Assembly: GCF_000243235.1 (NCBI RefSeq)
Contig: NZ_JH594606.1
Location: 124,001-188,000 of the forward strand
Origin: Gillisia limnaea DSM 15749
Lineage (GTDB): Bacteria; Bacteroidota; Bacteroidia; Flavobacteriales; Flavobacteriaceae
DNA: 64,000 bases
Reading direction: 5' to 3'
The position numbers and the translations under genes are program-made. Positions 17,107 to 26,627 of the stretch are shown here, piece after piece. Numbering within the stretch: position 1 is the stretch's first letter; every line of letters begins with the position of its first letter. The notes below the pieces were generated by a model. The model did no database searches. It had not been told where the DNA came from and worked only from the letters and a program-made list of their open reading frames with translations.

Positions 17107-18054
17107 ATGAAAGTTTTAAGTTTTAAAAATGGTGATGAAATGCCAATTATTGGCCTTGGAACCTGGAAATCGGAAAAAGGAGAAGTGGGAAAAGCGGTAA
17201 AGACTGCTATAGAAAATGGGTACCGGCATATAGACTGCGCCGCAACTTATGGAAATGAAGCTGAAATTGGCGAAGCCCTGGCCGAAATCTTTGAAGAAGG
17301 GAAAGTGAAACGGGAAGATCTATGGATCACTTCAAAACTTTGGAATGACTCTCATTTAAAAAAGGATGTCATTCCCGCGCTTGAAAAAACATTAAAGGAT
17401 CTACAATTGAATTATCTGGATCTTTACCTCATTCACTGGCCGGTTGCATTTAAGCAAGGTGTGGCTTTTCCGGAAAAAGATGAGGATTATCTTTCCCTTG
17501 AGGAGGCTCCAATTGGTGAAACCTGGAAAATGATGCTGGAAGCAAAAGCTCTTAATATGATACGGAATGCAGGGGTGTCGAATTTTAGCATTCCTAAGCT
17601 GGAAGATCTTATCGAGGAAACCGATGAAATACCGGAATTGAACCAAATAGAATTACATCCCTATTTACAACAAAATGAGATGCTCGAATTTTGCAGTAAG
17701 CATAACATTCATCTAACGGCTTATTCTCCCCTTGGCAGTAGCGATAGAAGCCAGGCTATGAAAGCCGCAAATGAACCTTCCTTGTTGGAAAATAAAGTCA
17801 TTAATCAAATCGCAAAAAAACACGGTGCATCCCCAGCACAGGTACTTATTAAATGGAGTATCTTGCGGGGTACGGCAGTAATTCCAAAATCTGTTCATAA
17901 AGACAGGATTATAGAGAATATGCAAAGTGCAGGAGTGAATTTAAATGAAGATGATCTCAAAAAAATTGCAAATTTAGACGAACATTTTAGGTATGTTACG
18001 GGCGAATTCTTTGTAACAAAAGGCAACAGTTATGAAAACATCTATGATGAATAG
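17107..18054 (+). CDS. Aldo/keto reductase
   Basis: 315 residues, cytosolic (beta/alpha)8 barrel. The catalytic tetrad is complete: Asp43 and Tyr48 (HIDCAATYGNEAEIG), Lys77 (WITSKLWNDSH) and His110 (YLDLYLIHWPV). IPKSVHKDRIIENMQ is the NADPH-phosphate-binding segment. It should reduce aldehydes or ketones with NADPH; the length and motifs fit the AKR1-5 type rather than the shorter 2,5-diketo-gluconate reductases. The physiological substrate is unknown. It is followed by a perfect palindromic terminator. Confidence 0.92.
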   Translation: MKVLSFKNGDEMPIIGLGTWKSEKGEVGKAVKTAIENGYRHIDCAATYGNEAEIGEALAEIFEEGKVKREDLWITSKLWNDSHLKKDVIPALEKTLKDLQLNYLDLYLIHWPVAFKQGVAFPEKDEDYLSLEEAPIGETWKMMLEAKALNMIRNAGVSNFSIPKLEDLIEETDEIPELNQIELHPYLQQNEMLEFCSKHNIHLTAYSPLGSSDRSQAMKAANEPSLLENKVINQIAKKHGASPAQVLIKWSILRGTAVIPKSVHKDRIIENMQSAGVNLNEDDLKKIANLDEHFRYVTGEFFVTKGNSYENIYDE

Positions 18055-18130
18055 CTTTTGGTAAAAATAAACTTCACAGAGAAACAAGCTTCAAACTGTG
18101 TAAGTATAAAGACAGGTTATGATTAAAAAG

Positions 18131-18163
18131 AAAAACCTCTCCGGAATTCCGGAGAGGTTTTTT
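18131..18163. terminator. Bidirectional terminator (perfect palindrome)
   Basis: A 32-bp perfect palindrome with core ACCTCTCCGG / CCGGAGAGGT and A5/T6 flanks (18131-18162). It lies between the convergent aldo/keto reductase and rpsA genes and serves both. Confidence 0.9.
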
Positions 18164-18198
18164 AATTATATACCCGGTTGAACCGGTGTGAAAGCAAT

Positions 18199-20034
18199 TT
18201 AGCTTTTTCCCTCCATTCTATCTTTTAAAGCCTGAAGATCTGCATTGACATCACCAATTGTGGTTTTATCATTGCTTTGGGTTGCAGCAGCTTTTTTAGC
18301 GGCTTGCTTCACAATTTGTTGTTCCTCTTCTTTAAAGATAGCAGTATGAGATGCTACTACACGTTTGAATTCTTTGTTGAACTCGATGATCTGAAATTCT
18401 GCAGATTCTCCCTGGCTTAATTTCTTACCATCTTCTTTCTCAAGGTGACGGGTAGGAACAAAAGCAGTGATATCTTCATTAAAGTCGATAGTCGCTCCTT
18501 TGTCTACTATTTCAGAAATTTCTGCGGTATGGGTTGTTCCAACAGCAAATTCAGTTTCGTATTTATCCCAAGGATTGGCTTCGGTTTGTTTGTGACCTAA
18601 ACTAAGTTTACGTCCTTCAACATCCAATTCCAAAACTACAACCTCTAATGTATCACCTACATTGGTGAATTCAGAAGGATGTTTGATTTTCTTGGTCCAG
18701 GAAAGATCAGAGATATAAATAAGTCCGTCTATTCCTTCTTCCAATTCTACGAATACTCCAAAGTTTGTAAAGTTTCTTACAATTCCTTTGTGTTTAGAAC
18801 CTACAGGGTATTTAGAAGTGATATCAGTCCATGGATCTGGAGTTAATTGCTTAATACCAAGGGACATTTTACGGTCCTCACGATCCAGGGTTAGGATTTG
18901 CGCTTCAACCTCATCCCCTACTTTCACGAAATCCTGTGCAGAACGCAAATGCGTGCTCCATGACATTTCCGAAACGTGGATAAGACCTTCAACACCTTCA
19001 GCAACTTCAATAAAAGCACCGTAATCTGCGATTACAACAACTTTACCTTTTACTTTATCACCAACTTTTAAGTTTTCATCTAAAGCTTCCCATGGATGTT
19101 TGTGCAATTGTTTCAATCCTAATTGAATTCTTGTTTTAGCTTCATCGAAGTCAAGAATTACTACATTTAGTTTTTGATCCAGTTCCACGATCTCATTAGG
19201 ATGATTGATACGAGACCAGCTAAGGTCTGTAATATGAACAAGTCCATCAACACCACCAAGATCAACAAACACACCGTAAGAAGTGATGTTTTTAACAGTA
19301 CCTTCAAGTACCTGACCTTTTTCTAACTGACCAATGATCTCTTTTTTCTGCTCTTCAATATCAGCTTCGATAAGTGCTTTATGCGATACAACAACGTTTT
19401 TAAATTCGTGGTTGATTTTCACAACTTTGAATTCCATTGTTTTACCAACGTAAGCATCATAATCCCTGATTGGTTTCACATCTATTTGAGATCCAGGTAA
19501 GAACGCCTCAATTCCAAATACATCTACGATCATACCACCTTTGGTACGACATTTCACAAAACCATTTACTATTAAACTTTCATCATGTGCTTTATTCACA
19601 CGATCCCAGGCCATGATCACACGGGCTTTACGGTGAGAAAGAATCAATTGACCGGTAGCGTCTTCACGTACATCAATTAAAACCTCTACCTCATCCCCTA
19701 CTTTAAGATCCGGGTTGTAACGAAATTCATTCAGAGAAATTACACCTTCACTTTTTGCGTTGATGTCAATGATGGCATCACGATCTGTGATATTGATAAC
19801 TCTACCAGTGGTAACTTCATCATCCAGTGTGTCTACGAAATTCTCGGCAACCAACTTCTCAAATTCTACCAACTTCTGGTCATCTACAGGATCAATTCCT
19901 TCTTCGTAGTTGTGCCAGTTAAAGTCTTCTAAGAATTTTTCAGGGTTTTCCTGCTGAGGCGACGGAGCCGCTTTTGATTGAACTTCAGAGTTTTCAGAAT
20001 CCTGAACTTCTTGATTTTTTGTTTCTTCAGCCAT
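18199..20034 (-). CDS. rpsA: 30S ribosomal protein S1
   Basis: 611 residues from the ATG at 20034 (MAEETKNQEVQ). After an acidic, Gln/Glu-rich leader of about 55 residues there are six S1 RNA-binding domains; the third to fifth carry the classic form (GVFVDLGGVDGLVHITDLSW, GAFIEVAEGVEGLIHVSEMSW). S1 brings mRNA to the 30S subunit, important in Bacteroidota, whose mRNAs rarely carry Shine-Dalgarno sequences. The frame is open 17 codons upstream but lacks conservation signs. A near-ideal promoter at 20161-20191 predicts a leader of about 120 nt, which could host autoregulation. Confidence 0.96.
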   Translation of the reverse strand: MAEETKNQEVQDSENSEVQSKAAPSPQQENPEKFLEDFNWHNYEEGIDPVDDQKLVEFEKLVAENFVDTLDDEVTTGRVINITDRDAIIDINAKSEGVISLNEFRYNPDLKVGDEVEVLIDVREDATGQLILSHRKARVIMAWDRVNKAHDESLIVNGFVKCRTKGGMIVDVFGIEAFLPGSQIDVKPIRDYDAYVGKTMEFKVVKINHEFKNVVVSHKALIEADIEEQKKEIIGQLEKGQVLEGTVKNITSYGVFVDLGGVDGLVHITDLSWSRINHPNEIVELDQKLNVVILDFDEAKTRIQLGLKQLHKHPWEALDENLKVGDKVKGKVVVIADYGAFIEVAEGVEGLIHVSEMSWSTHLRSAQDFVKVGDEVEAQILTLDREDRKMSLGIKQLTPDPWTDITSKYPVGSKHKGIVRNFTNFGVFVELEEGIDGLIYISDLSWTKKIKHPSEFTNVGDTLEVVVLELDVEGRKLSLGHKQTEANPWDKYETEFAVGTTHTAEISEIVDKGATIDFNEDITAFVPTRHLEKEDGKKLSQGESAEFQIIEFNKEFKRVVASHTAIFKEEEQQIVKQAAKKAAATQSNDKTTIGDVNADLQALKDRMEGKS

Positions 20035-20160
20035 TGCTGATAATACTATTTGTATTCTATGCTTCTTCGGAAAAAATTCAGGCAATAAAAAACATAAAAG
20101 AGATTATTGATTTGATTTTCAACCCTTTTCTTTTTTCCATTATTTTGCCGAAAAGGAGTG

Positions 20161-20191
20161 CAAAAATACAACTTATATTTTAACTTTCAAA
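20161..20191 (-). promoter_or_regulatory. Bacteroidota-type promoter of rpsA
   Basis: On the minus strand: -33 box TTTG (20188-20191), exactly 19 nt, then -7 box TATTTTTG (20161-20168), matching the TTTG-N19-TAnnTTTG consensus of the primary sigma factor of Bacteroidota. The predicted start lies about 120 nt before the rpsA ATG. Confidence 0.75.
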
Positions 20192-20310
20192 TACTTAAGC
20201 CCTTTTGATTTATTTTTTCCGAAGAGTTATCACTTCATAAATCCCGCAGGCAAAAAAGAAGATTCAATAGGCGAGACTCTGCAAATAAGATTTCAATAAA
20301 AACTTAGCTT

Positions 20311-21003
20311 CTATTCCTCAATCTTTTCTTTGGCCAGGCTAAGAATAATATCAAACTGCTCTTCGACAGTAAGGAAGGAATTGTCTATTTCTATGGCATC
20401 TTCAGCCATAACCAGTGGGGAATCCTCCCGCGTGGTATCCATATGATCCCTGTCTACCACATTTTTAAAAACCTCATCGTAACTTACCTTCTCCCCTTTT
20501 CCTTCCAATTCCTTAAACCTTCGACCAGCTCTTTCTTCCGGAGAAGCGGTCATAAAAAGTTTTAATTCGGCATTGGGAAAAACCACGGTTCCTATATCGC
20601 GGCCATCCATTACAATCCCTTTTTCCTCTCCCATTATTTTTTGCAGGGAAACCAGTTTTTCACGAACTTCAGAAACCGATGCTACCTTGCTTACATGATT
20701 GGAAACATCCATCTTTCGGATTTGCTCTTCCACATTTTCTCCGTTCAAATAAATTGCTGCAAAACCTAAATTCTCATCAAATATAAATTTTAGATTCACA
20801 GAAGGTAACTTTTCAATCAATGCCTCCCTGTCAAAAGAATTTTCTGTGATCATGGAATTATTCATAGCATAGAGCGAAACCGCTCTGTACATCGCACCGG
20901 TGTCTACATATACATAGCCTAATTCTTTAGCCAACTGCTTGGCAACGGTACTTTTTCCGGTAGATGAAAATCCATCTATGGCAATTGTGATCTTTTTGGT
21001 CAT
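20311..21003 (-). CDS. cmk: Cytidylate kinase
   Basis: 230 residues. P-loop IAIDGFSSTGKSTVAKQLA, CMP-binding VYVDTGAMYRAVS and VMDGRDIGTVVFP, and the lid region SPEERAGRRFKELE. It phosphorylates CMP and dCMP to the diphosphates using ATP. Proximity to rpsA is a widely conserved arrangement; here cmk lies upstream of rpsA on the same strand, with a 276-nt gap that carries the rpsA promoter. The start ATG at 21003 gives the expected N-terminus. Confidence 0.96.
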   Translation of the reverse strand: MTKKITIAIDGFSSTGKSTVAKQLAKELGYVYVDTGAMYRAVSLYAMNNSMITENSFDREALIEKLPSVNLKFIFDENLGFAAIYLNGENVEEQIRKMDVSNHVSKVASVSEVREKLVSLQKIMGEEKGIVMDGRDIGTVVFPNAELKLFMTASPEERAGRRFKELEGKGEKVSYDEVFKNVVDRDHMDTTREDSPLVMAEDAIEIDNSFLTVEEQFDIILSLAKEKIEE

Positions 21004-21216
21004 GAAAAATATTTCAGATTATTATTCCCTATCCCTGGTGTTTCATAAAAGCAAAACCATAAAAAACAGCTTCACCTGAAGGATGGTGATTTAGAGTGGC
21101 AAAAACATTAAATAAAAAGGCCAAAAGTAATTATTTTTTGGGAAATCTATTTTTGGGCAGCTAATTTCTTCGATAAGCAGCACATTCCCAAATGAACTAT
21201 ATCCCAATAAAAAGCA

Positions 21217-23223
21217 CTAGTAGTCTATTAGTTCCATCAATTTATCGTGTATTTTGTTTTTCATTAGGTATTGATTCTCAAGATTCGCAGCGAAAGGAAT
21301 TGGTGTTTCCAAACTCCCAAGTCGCATCACCGGAGCATCCAGATATTCAAAGCATTTTTCATTGATCATTGCAGAAATATCTGAAATAACACTTCCAAAA
21401 ACAGAATCTTCCGTAATAAGAAGGGCTCTACCTGTTTTCTTTACCGAATTGAAAATACTATCCTCATCAATTGGTTTTAAACTTCTCAGGTCTATCAAAT
21501 CCACATTAAGCTCCGGAAATGCTTCAAGGGTTTCAAGAACCCAATGAACCGGTGCGCCGTAGGTAATAATACTTACCTGCTCTCCTTCCTTTAATAGCGC
21601 TGCTTTTCCAAAAGGAATGGTGTAATAATTGGTAGGTACATCCTGCCTGATGGTTCTGTATAAGGCCTTGTGTTCAAAAAATAACACAGGATTAGGATCG
21701 TTAATTGCAGTATTTAAAAGCCCTTTTGCATCATAGGGAAAAGCAGGATACACTACTTTTAATCCCGGAGTTTTAGTAAACCAGGCTTCATTTGTTTGAC
21801 TATGAAAAGGTCCTGCTCCAATTCCTGCTCCACAAGGCATTCTAATTACAACATCTGCAGACTGATTCCAGCGGTAATGTGATTTAGCCAGGTAATTTAC
21901 AACAGGATTAAATCCTGAGCTCACAAAATCTGCAAATTGCATTTCTACCATTGCTTTCATCCCATTTATGGAAAGCCCCATTGCAGCCTCCACTATTCCC
22001 GATTCACAAATTGGTGTATTTCGAACTCTGTCTTTCCCGAATTCCTCCAGAAAACCTTCAGTAATTTTGAATACACCACCGTAATCTGCGATGTCCTGTC
22101 CCATTAAAACAAGGTTATTATGCTTTCGCATAGACTGTTTTAAACCCTGGGAAATCGCATCTATAAATCTAATATTTTCACCTTTTTTATTTTCTTCAAA
22201 ATGCTTATAATCAAATGATTGATATACGTCATTTAATTCATTTATCTCAGAAGAATTTATAGCTGGTTCTTCATATGCAAGAAGAAGGTTTTCGTCAATT
22301 TCCTTTTTTATAGCGCTATGATATTCATTATCTGTTTCTTCGGAAAGTATTCCTTCCTCCAGGAGAAAGGATTTATAATTATTTATAGGGTCTTTTAATG
22401 CCCATTCCTTCATAAGATCTTCCGGAACATATTTTGTTCCACTGGCTTCCTCATGGCCACGCATTCTGAAAGTTTTAAATTCAAGCAATACCGGTCGGGG
22501 GTTAGCTCTCATGCTTTCTGCTAAACCAGAAACCTTTGAGAAGACCTCTAAAATATTATTTCCATCAATTTGATGAGCTTCCATCCCGTAACCTATGCCG
22601 CGATCCTTGATGTTTTCGCATCGATACTGCTCGTTTGTAGGTGTGGAAAGTCCATATCCGTTATTTTCAATACAAAACAAAACGGGAAGATCCCAAACAG
22701 AAGCAATATTAAGAGCTTCATGAAAATCTCCTTCGCTGGTGCCGCCCTCTCCGGTAAATACAGCTGTAACTTTATTTTCCTTTTTTAATTTATGCGCTAA
22801 CGCAATTCCATCTGCAACACCTAATTGTGGACCAAGGTGAGAGATCATTCCTATTATTTTGAATTCCTGAGTTCCAAAATGGAAGCTTCGGTCCCTGCCT
22901 TTAGTGAAGCCTGATGCTTTTCCCTGCCATTGAGAAAACAATCTAAACAACGGGATTTCCCTTGCAGTAAAAACACCTAAATTACGATGCATTGGTAAAA
23001 TGTATTCATCCGGATGCAGGGAGTGTGTTACACCTATTGAAATAGCTTCCTGACCTATACCGCTAAACCATTTAGAGATTTTTCCCTGCCGCAAAAGAAT
23101 GAGCATTTTTTCCTCGATAAGCCGGGGTTTTAGCATAGCCCTGTAAAGGCTTAATAGGGTCTCGTTAGAATGATTTTGTTTATCAAACAATAGCCTCGAA
23201 GTCAATGGAGATTGAAAATTCAT
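21217..23223 (-). CDS. 2-oxoacid dehydrogenase E1, fused alpha and beta subunits
   Basis: 668 residues from the ATG at 23223 (MNFQSPL); an ATG seven codons upstream is also possible. Residues about 1-330 form E1 alpha with the thiamine-diphosphate motif GEGGTSEGDFHEALNIAS...ENNGYGLST; about 350-668 form E1 beta (VLMGQDIADYGGVFKITEGF, MQFADFVSSGFNPVVNY, LRSLKPIDEDSIF). The fusion is typical of Bacteroidota and most like the branched-chain 2-oxoacid dehydrogenase. It decarboxylates 2-oxoacids and transfers the acyl group to lipoyl E2; lpdA at 11028 could supply E3. A TACTTTTG element (23242-23249 on the minus strand) may be its -7 box. Confidence 0.93.
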   Translation of the reverse strand: MNFQSPLTSRLLFDKQNHSNETLLSLYRAMLKPRLIEEKMLILLRQGKISKWFSGIGQEAISIGVTHSLHPDEYILPMHRNLGVFTAREIPLFRLFSQWQGKASGFTKGRDRSFHFGTQEFKIIGMISHLGPQLGVADGIALAHKLKKENKVTAVFTGEGGTSEGDFHEALNIASVWDLPVLFCIENNGYGLSTPTNEQYRCENIKDRGIGYGMEAHQIDGNNILEVFSKVSGLAESMRANPRPVLLEFKTFRMRGHEEASGTKYVPEDLMKEWALKDPINNYKSFLLEEGILSEETDNEYHSAIKKEIDENLLLAYEEPAINSSEINELNDVYQSFDYKHFEENKKGENIRFIDAISQGLKQSMRKHNNLVLMGQDIADYGGVFKITEGFLEEFGKDRVRNTPICESGIVEAAMGLSINGMKAMVEMQFADFVSSGFNPVVNYLAKSHYRWNQSADVVIRMPCGAGIGAGPFHSQTNEAWFTKTPGLKVVYPAFPYDAKGLLNTAINDPNPVLFFEHKALYRTIRQDVPTNYYTIPFGKAALLKEGEQVSIITYGAPVHWVLETLEAFPELNVDLIDLRSLKPIDEDSIFNSVKKTGRALLITEDSVFGSVISDISAMINEKCFEYLDAPVMRLGSLETPIPFAANLENQYLMKNKIHDKLMELIDY

Positions 23224-23345
23224 CTGATTAAATTTGTTAAACAAAAGTAATTAATTTTAATCCATCATCATAAGTTGAATCAAAAATCTAAACTCCGTAA
23301 ATTTTATTTAACTTTGTAGGTAAACTAAGATAAACACTCCATAAA

Positions 23346-24302
23346 ATGGCTATGAATAATATACCCAGCGTAGATTTGGCAGATTTCCTATCTGATGATT
23401 CAAAACGTAAGAAAAAATTTGTAAATGAAATTGGGAAGGCCTATGAAGAGATAGGCTTTGTTTCCCTTAAAAATCACTTTTTGAGCGACCAGTTGGTAGA
23501 AGAGCTTTATAAAGAAGTAAAATCCTTCTTTGAGCTTCCGCTGGAAACAAAAAGAAAATATGAAATTGAAGGCCTTGGAGGCCAAAGAGGTTATATTTCG
23601 TTTGGAAAAGAGCACGCAAAAGGTAAAAAAGAAGGTGATCTTAAGGAATTCTGGCATTTTGGCCAGGAACCAACTCCAGATGCTGAATTGATTGAAGAAT
23701 ATCCAAAAAATGTACAGATAGAAGAATTAAAGGACTTCAATCATACCGGAATGGAAGCATACAGAATGCTTGAGAAAACCGGAATCTATGTGTTGAGGGC
23801 TTTAGCGCTTTATATTGGGTTGGATGAACATTATTTTGACCACTGGGTTAGTAACGGAAACAGCATTTTACGGCCTATTCACTACCCTCCATTAAAAGAA
23901 GAGCCACAGGGCGCAGAACGTGCAGGAGCTCATGGAGACATCAATCTTATCACTTTGTTAATGGGTGCTTCCACAGGAGGATTACAGGTTTTACGAAAGG
24001 ACGGTCAATGGATTGATGCAATTCCTAAAGAAGATGAACTTGTGATCAATGTTGGGGACATGCTGGAACGACTTACCAATAACAAATTGCGGTCTACCAT
24101 CCATAAAGTTATTAATCCACCAAAAGAAGATTGGGACAAACCACGGTATTCCATTCCTTTTTTCATGCATCCAAGAAGCGAAATGTCCCTTAATTGCCTG
24201 GAAGAATGCATAAGTGAAGAGAATCCTAAACACTACGAAGATATAACTGCGGGAGAGTTTTTACATCAGCGGCTTGTAGAAATAGGGCTTATAAAAAAAT
24301 AA
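23346..24302 (+). CDS. Fe(II)/2-oxoglutarate-type dioxygenase (isopenicillin N synthase family)
   Basis: 318 residues. An N-terminal DIOX_N region (VDLADFLSDDSKRKKKFVNEIGKAYEEIG) precedes the 2OG-Fe(II) fold with iron ligands in AHGDINLITLL (His and Asp) and RSTIHKVINP (distal His), and the 2-oxoglutarate-binding RYSIPFF (Arg-x-Ser). These proteins are widespread in Bacteroidota without beta-lactam pathways, so the antibiotic name describes fold only. The oxidised substrate is unknown. A TAACTTTG element (23309-23316) lies 30 nt upstream. SUI1 follows after 3 nt, suggesting one operon through to 26485. Confidence 0.9.
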   Translation: MAMNNIPSVDLADFLSDDSKRKKKFVNEIGKAYEEIGFVSLKNHFLSDQLVEELYKEVKSFFELPLETKRKYEIEGLGGQRGYISFGKEHAKGKKEGDLKEFWHFGQEPTPDAELIEEYPKNVQIEELKDFNHTGMEAYRMLEKTGIYVLRALALYIGLDEHYFDHWVSNGNSILRPIHYPPLKEEPQGAERAGAHGDINLITLLMGASTGGLQVLRKDGQWIDAIPKEDELVINVGDMLERLTNNKLRSTIHKVINPPKEDWDKPRYSIPFFMHPRSEMSLNCLEECISEENPKHYEDITAGEFLHQRLVEIGLIKK

Positions 24303-24305
24303 AGT

Positions 24306-24659
24306 ATGGCCAAAAAAAAGTTAGGATTGGAAGATCTTGGCGGCTTTGTTTTTTCCACCGATGAAAATTTTGAAGTTGATCCGGATAATTCAAATTCCAT
24401 TGAAACACCCGCGCCCGAAAATCAGCATTTGGAAGCTCACTTTAGCAATAAGGGTCGTGGCGGAAAAATAGTTACGGTTGTAAAAGGATTCAAGGGAACA
24501 GATTTAGATTTAAACCAACTTGGAAAACAACTTAAAAAAAGATGTGGAGTTGGCGGATCTGTAAAAGACGGAGAAATTATTATTCAGGGAGATGTGCGGG
24601 AAAAAGTTATGCAACTGCTTAAACATGACGGTTACAAGGTAAAACGAGTTGGAGGTTAA
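24306..24659 (+). CDS. yciH: SUI1/YciH-family translation factor
   Basis: 117 residues. The C-terminal half is the eIF1/SUI1 fold: GGKIVTVVKGFKGTDLDLNQLGKQLKKRCGVGGSV split by the basic loop, then DGEIIIQGDVREKVMQLL and YKVKRVGG. In bacteria YciH can act in initiation fidelity on the 30S subunit, although it is not essential. The N-terminal 45 residues are low in complexity and variable. The gene starts 3 nt after the dioxygenase stop, so it is probably co-expressed with it. Confidence 0.9.
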   Translation: MAKKKLGLEDLGGFVFSTDENFEVDPDNSNSIETPAPENQHLEAHFSNKGRGGKIVTVVKGFKGTDLDLNQLGKQLKKRCGVGGSVKDGEIIIQGDVREKVMQLLKHDGYKVKRVGG

Positions 24660-24687
24660 TTCTATTTGAACTATTTAATTTCTTTAT

Positions 24688-25617
24688 ATGGCGAAACAAT
24701 TGCACATCATCAATGGAGATGATATTGCCCAAAATATTCTCGATCTCAAGATTGGAGGAGAAATCGTAGTATGGCGGGAAATGCTTTGTGAAGGGCCTAC
24801 GGCCAGTGAACTAGGCTCTGAAGAATTCATCGCATTGCGCACTAAATTTTTAAAGGAGAATTACCAAATCTCTGCTAAAGATTACGAGGATCAATTTTTA
24901 AAGGAGTTAAAGAAACTCACGTTTTATAATTCGTATGATGAGGTGGTACTTTGGTTTGAATTTGACCTTTTTTCGCATATAAATATGTTGGCTGCGATAA
25001 ATCACTTAATGGAAAACCATTTAAAGGTTCCTGTTTACTTGGTTTGCAGTAAAAAACTAAAGGGAGAAAAAGAAAAGAATGTACTCTCCCAGCTCCCATT
25101 AAAAGATCTTGAAAATCATTATAAGCAGCGTATTGCACTCAAGCAGGATGATCTCGAGATGGCCAGTTTGTTATGGCAATTATACAATGAAAACAATCCG
25201 CAGAAATTAAAAAAACTGATAAAGGAAAAGACTAATTTTGAATACCTGTCGAGTTGTCTTCGAGCCCATATTGAGCGTTTCCCTAATTCCCAAACCGGAT
25301 TAAACTCTCTGGAAAAGAACATCCTTAAACTCATTACCACCAATACCATCACATCTATGAACCACTTATTGGGATATTCCCTGGAATACCAGGGTTATTA
25401 TGGGTATGGGGACAGGCAAATGCAAAGAGTACTCGATAAACTCAATATGTTTTTTAAACAAGGGGGAAACAAAATTGAATTAACACCTGAAGGGGAAGAA
25501 GCCCTGGAAGGTACCCGAAATTTTTACAGGGTTTTAAAAAATGAAGAATATCTGGGAGGGGTGAAAATATATAATTTCTTATATGATGCAGAAACCCATA
25601 ATATCTTAAAATTATAA
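24688..25617 (+). CDS. DUF1835-domain protein
   Basis: 309 residues. The opening HIINGDDIAQNILDLKIGGEIVVWREMLCEGP is the DUF1835 signature, with a later VVLWFEFDLFSHINML segment; a C-terminal part contains GYGDRQMQRVLDKL, as in the linked DUF3658-like extension. No catalytic motif is known for the family. It is cytosolic by the absence of a signal. It lies 28 nt after yciH and one base before the nucleoside phosphorylase gene, which suggests co-translation with the latter. Confidence 0.82.
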   Translation: MAKQLHIINGDDIAQNILDLKIGGEIVVWREMLCEGPTASELGSEEFIALRTKFLKENYQISAKDYEDQFLKELKKLTFYNSYDEVVLWFEFDLFSHINMLAAINHLMENHLKVPVYLVCSKKLKGEKEKNVLSQLPLKDLENHYKQRIALKQDDLEMASLLWQLYNENNPQKLKKLIKEKTNFEYLSSCLRAHIERFPNSQTGLNSLEKNILKLITTNTITSMNHLLGYSLEYQGYYGYGDRQMQRVLDKLNMFFKQGGNKIELTPEGEEALEGTRNFYRVLKNEEYLGGVKIYNFLYDAETHNILKL

Positions 25618-25618
25618 A

Positions 25619-26485
25619 ATGACTTTACCGGCTTCAGAATTTATACAAAACAAGGATGGAAGTGTATATCATTTAAATCTTTTACCCCAACATCTTGCAA
25701 ACACAGTGATTACCGTAGGTGATCCTGAGCGCGTAAATGCGGTTACCAGGTATTTTGACAAAATAGAATTTAAAGTTCAAAAAAGAGAATTTCATACTCA
25801 AACCGGAACGTATCAGGGAAAAAGGATTACAGTAATCTCAACCGGAATTGGAACTGGTAATATAGATATCGTTTTAAATGAACTGGATGCCCTGGTCAAT
25901 ATAGATTTTAAGTCCCTTTCTGTCAAAAAGGAATTAACCTCGTTGGACATCATCCGGATTGGAACTTCTGGATCTATACAGGAAGAAATTCCCCTGGATT
26001 CTTTTTTACTTTCTGAGTCTGCAATAGGTTTTGATGCCCTGCTTCACTTTTATGAGTGCAATCATATTTTGGAAAAAGAATTCTCTGAAGCCCTAACCAG
26101 GCACCTGAAATGGCCAAAAGAAAATCCCGATCCCTATGTGGTGAATGTGGATAAAGAACTTGCTTTAAAATTCAATGAGGGATTTCATCGTGGAGTTACT
26201 TTGACAAATTGTGGTTTCTATGGACCTCAGGGACGGGTTTTACGCCTTAAAGTAAAGGATGCTCAGCTTAATGAAAAGTTGCACGATTTTAACTATCTAG
26301 GAAAAAAGATTACCAACCTAGAAATGGAAACTTCTGCAATTTACGGACTCTCAAAATTAATGGGACATCGCGCGGTTTCCTTGAACGCCATCGTTGCCAA
26401 TCGTGCCACCAAAGAATTCAGTAAAGATCCTAAGAAAACAGTAGATAAACTTATTCAATTGGCATTAAGGCAAATAGTAGCTTAA
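25619..26485 (+). CDS. Nucleoside phosphorylase (uridine/purine phosphorylase family)
   Basis: 288 residues of the NP-I fold: VITVGDPERVNAV binds phosphate and the nucleoside, STGIGTGNIDIVLNEL and IRIGTSGSIQEEIPL carry the Gly-rich phosphate and ribose contacts, and NLEMETSAIYGL the ribose-binding Met-Glu. It should split nucleosides with phosphate into base and ribose-1-phosphate, a salvage reaction. Uridine-phosphorylase-like features dominate, but base specificity cannot be assigned. It is the last gene of the run starting at 23346. Confidence 0.85.
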   Translation: MTLPASEFIQNKDGSVYHLNLLPQHLANTVITVGDPERVNAVTRYFDKIEFKVQKREFHTQTGTYQGKRITVISTGIGTGNIDIVLNELDALVNIDFKSLSVKKELTSLDIIRIGTSGSIQEEIPLDSFLLSESAIGFDALLHFYECNHILEKEFSEALTRHLKWPKENPDPYVVNVDKELALKFNEGFHRGVTLTNCGFYGPQGRVLRLKVKDAQLNEKLHDFNYLGKKITNLEMETSAIYGLSKLMGHRAVSLNAIVANRATKEFSKDPKKTVDKLIQLALRQIVA

Positions 26486-26627
26486 ATTTTTTATTTAAAA
26501 GAACATTAATTTTCTTCCTTTAACAACTTTATATTTTTAAAGAAAACAATCTTTATGTTTACGACGAAATTCAAAGGAATGGTTAAATGGATGTTATATA
26601 TGACCGCTAAAACGACAATATAAACGG

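Noticed and set aside
23346-24302. Beta-lactam biosynthesis suggested by isopenicillin N synthase similarity
   Set aside because: No peptide synthetase or other pathway gene is nearby; neighbours are SUI1, DUF1835 and nucleoside salvage, so only the fold is supported.
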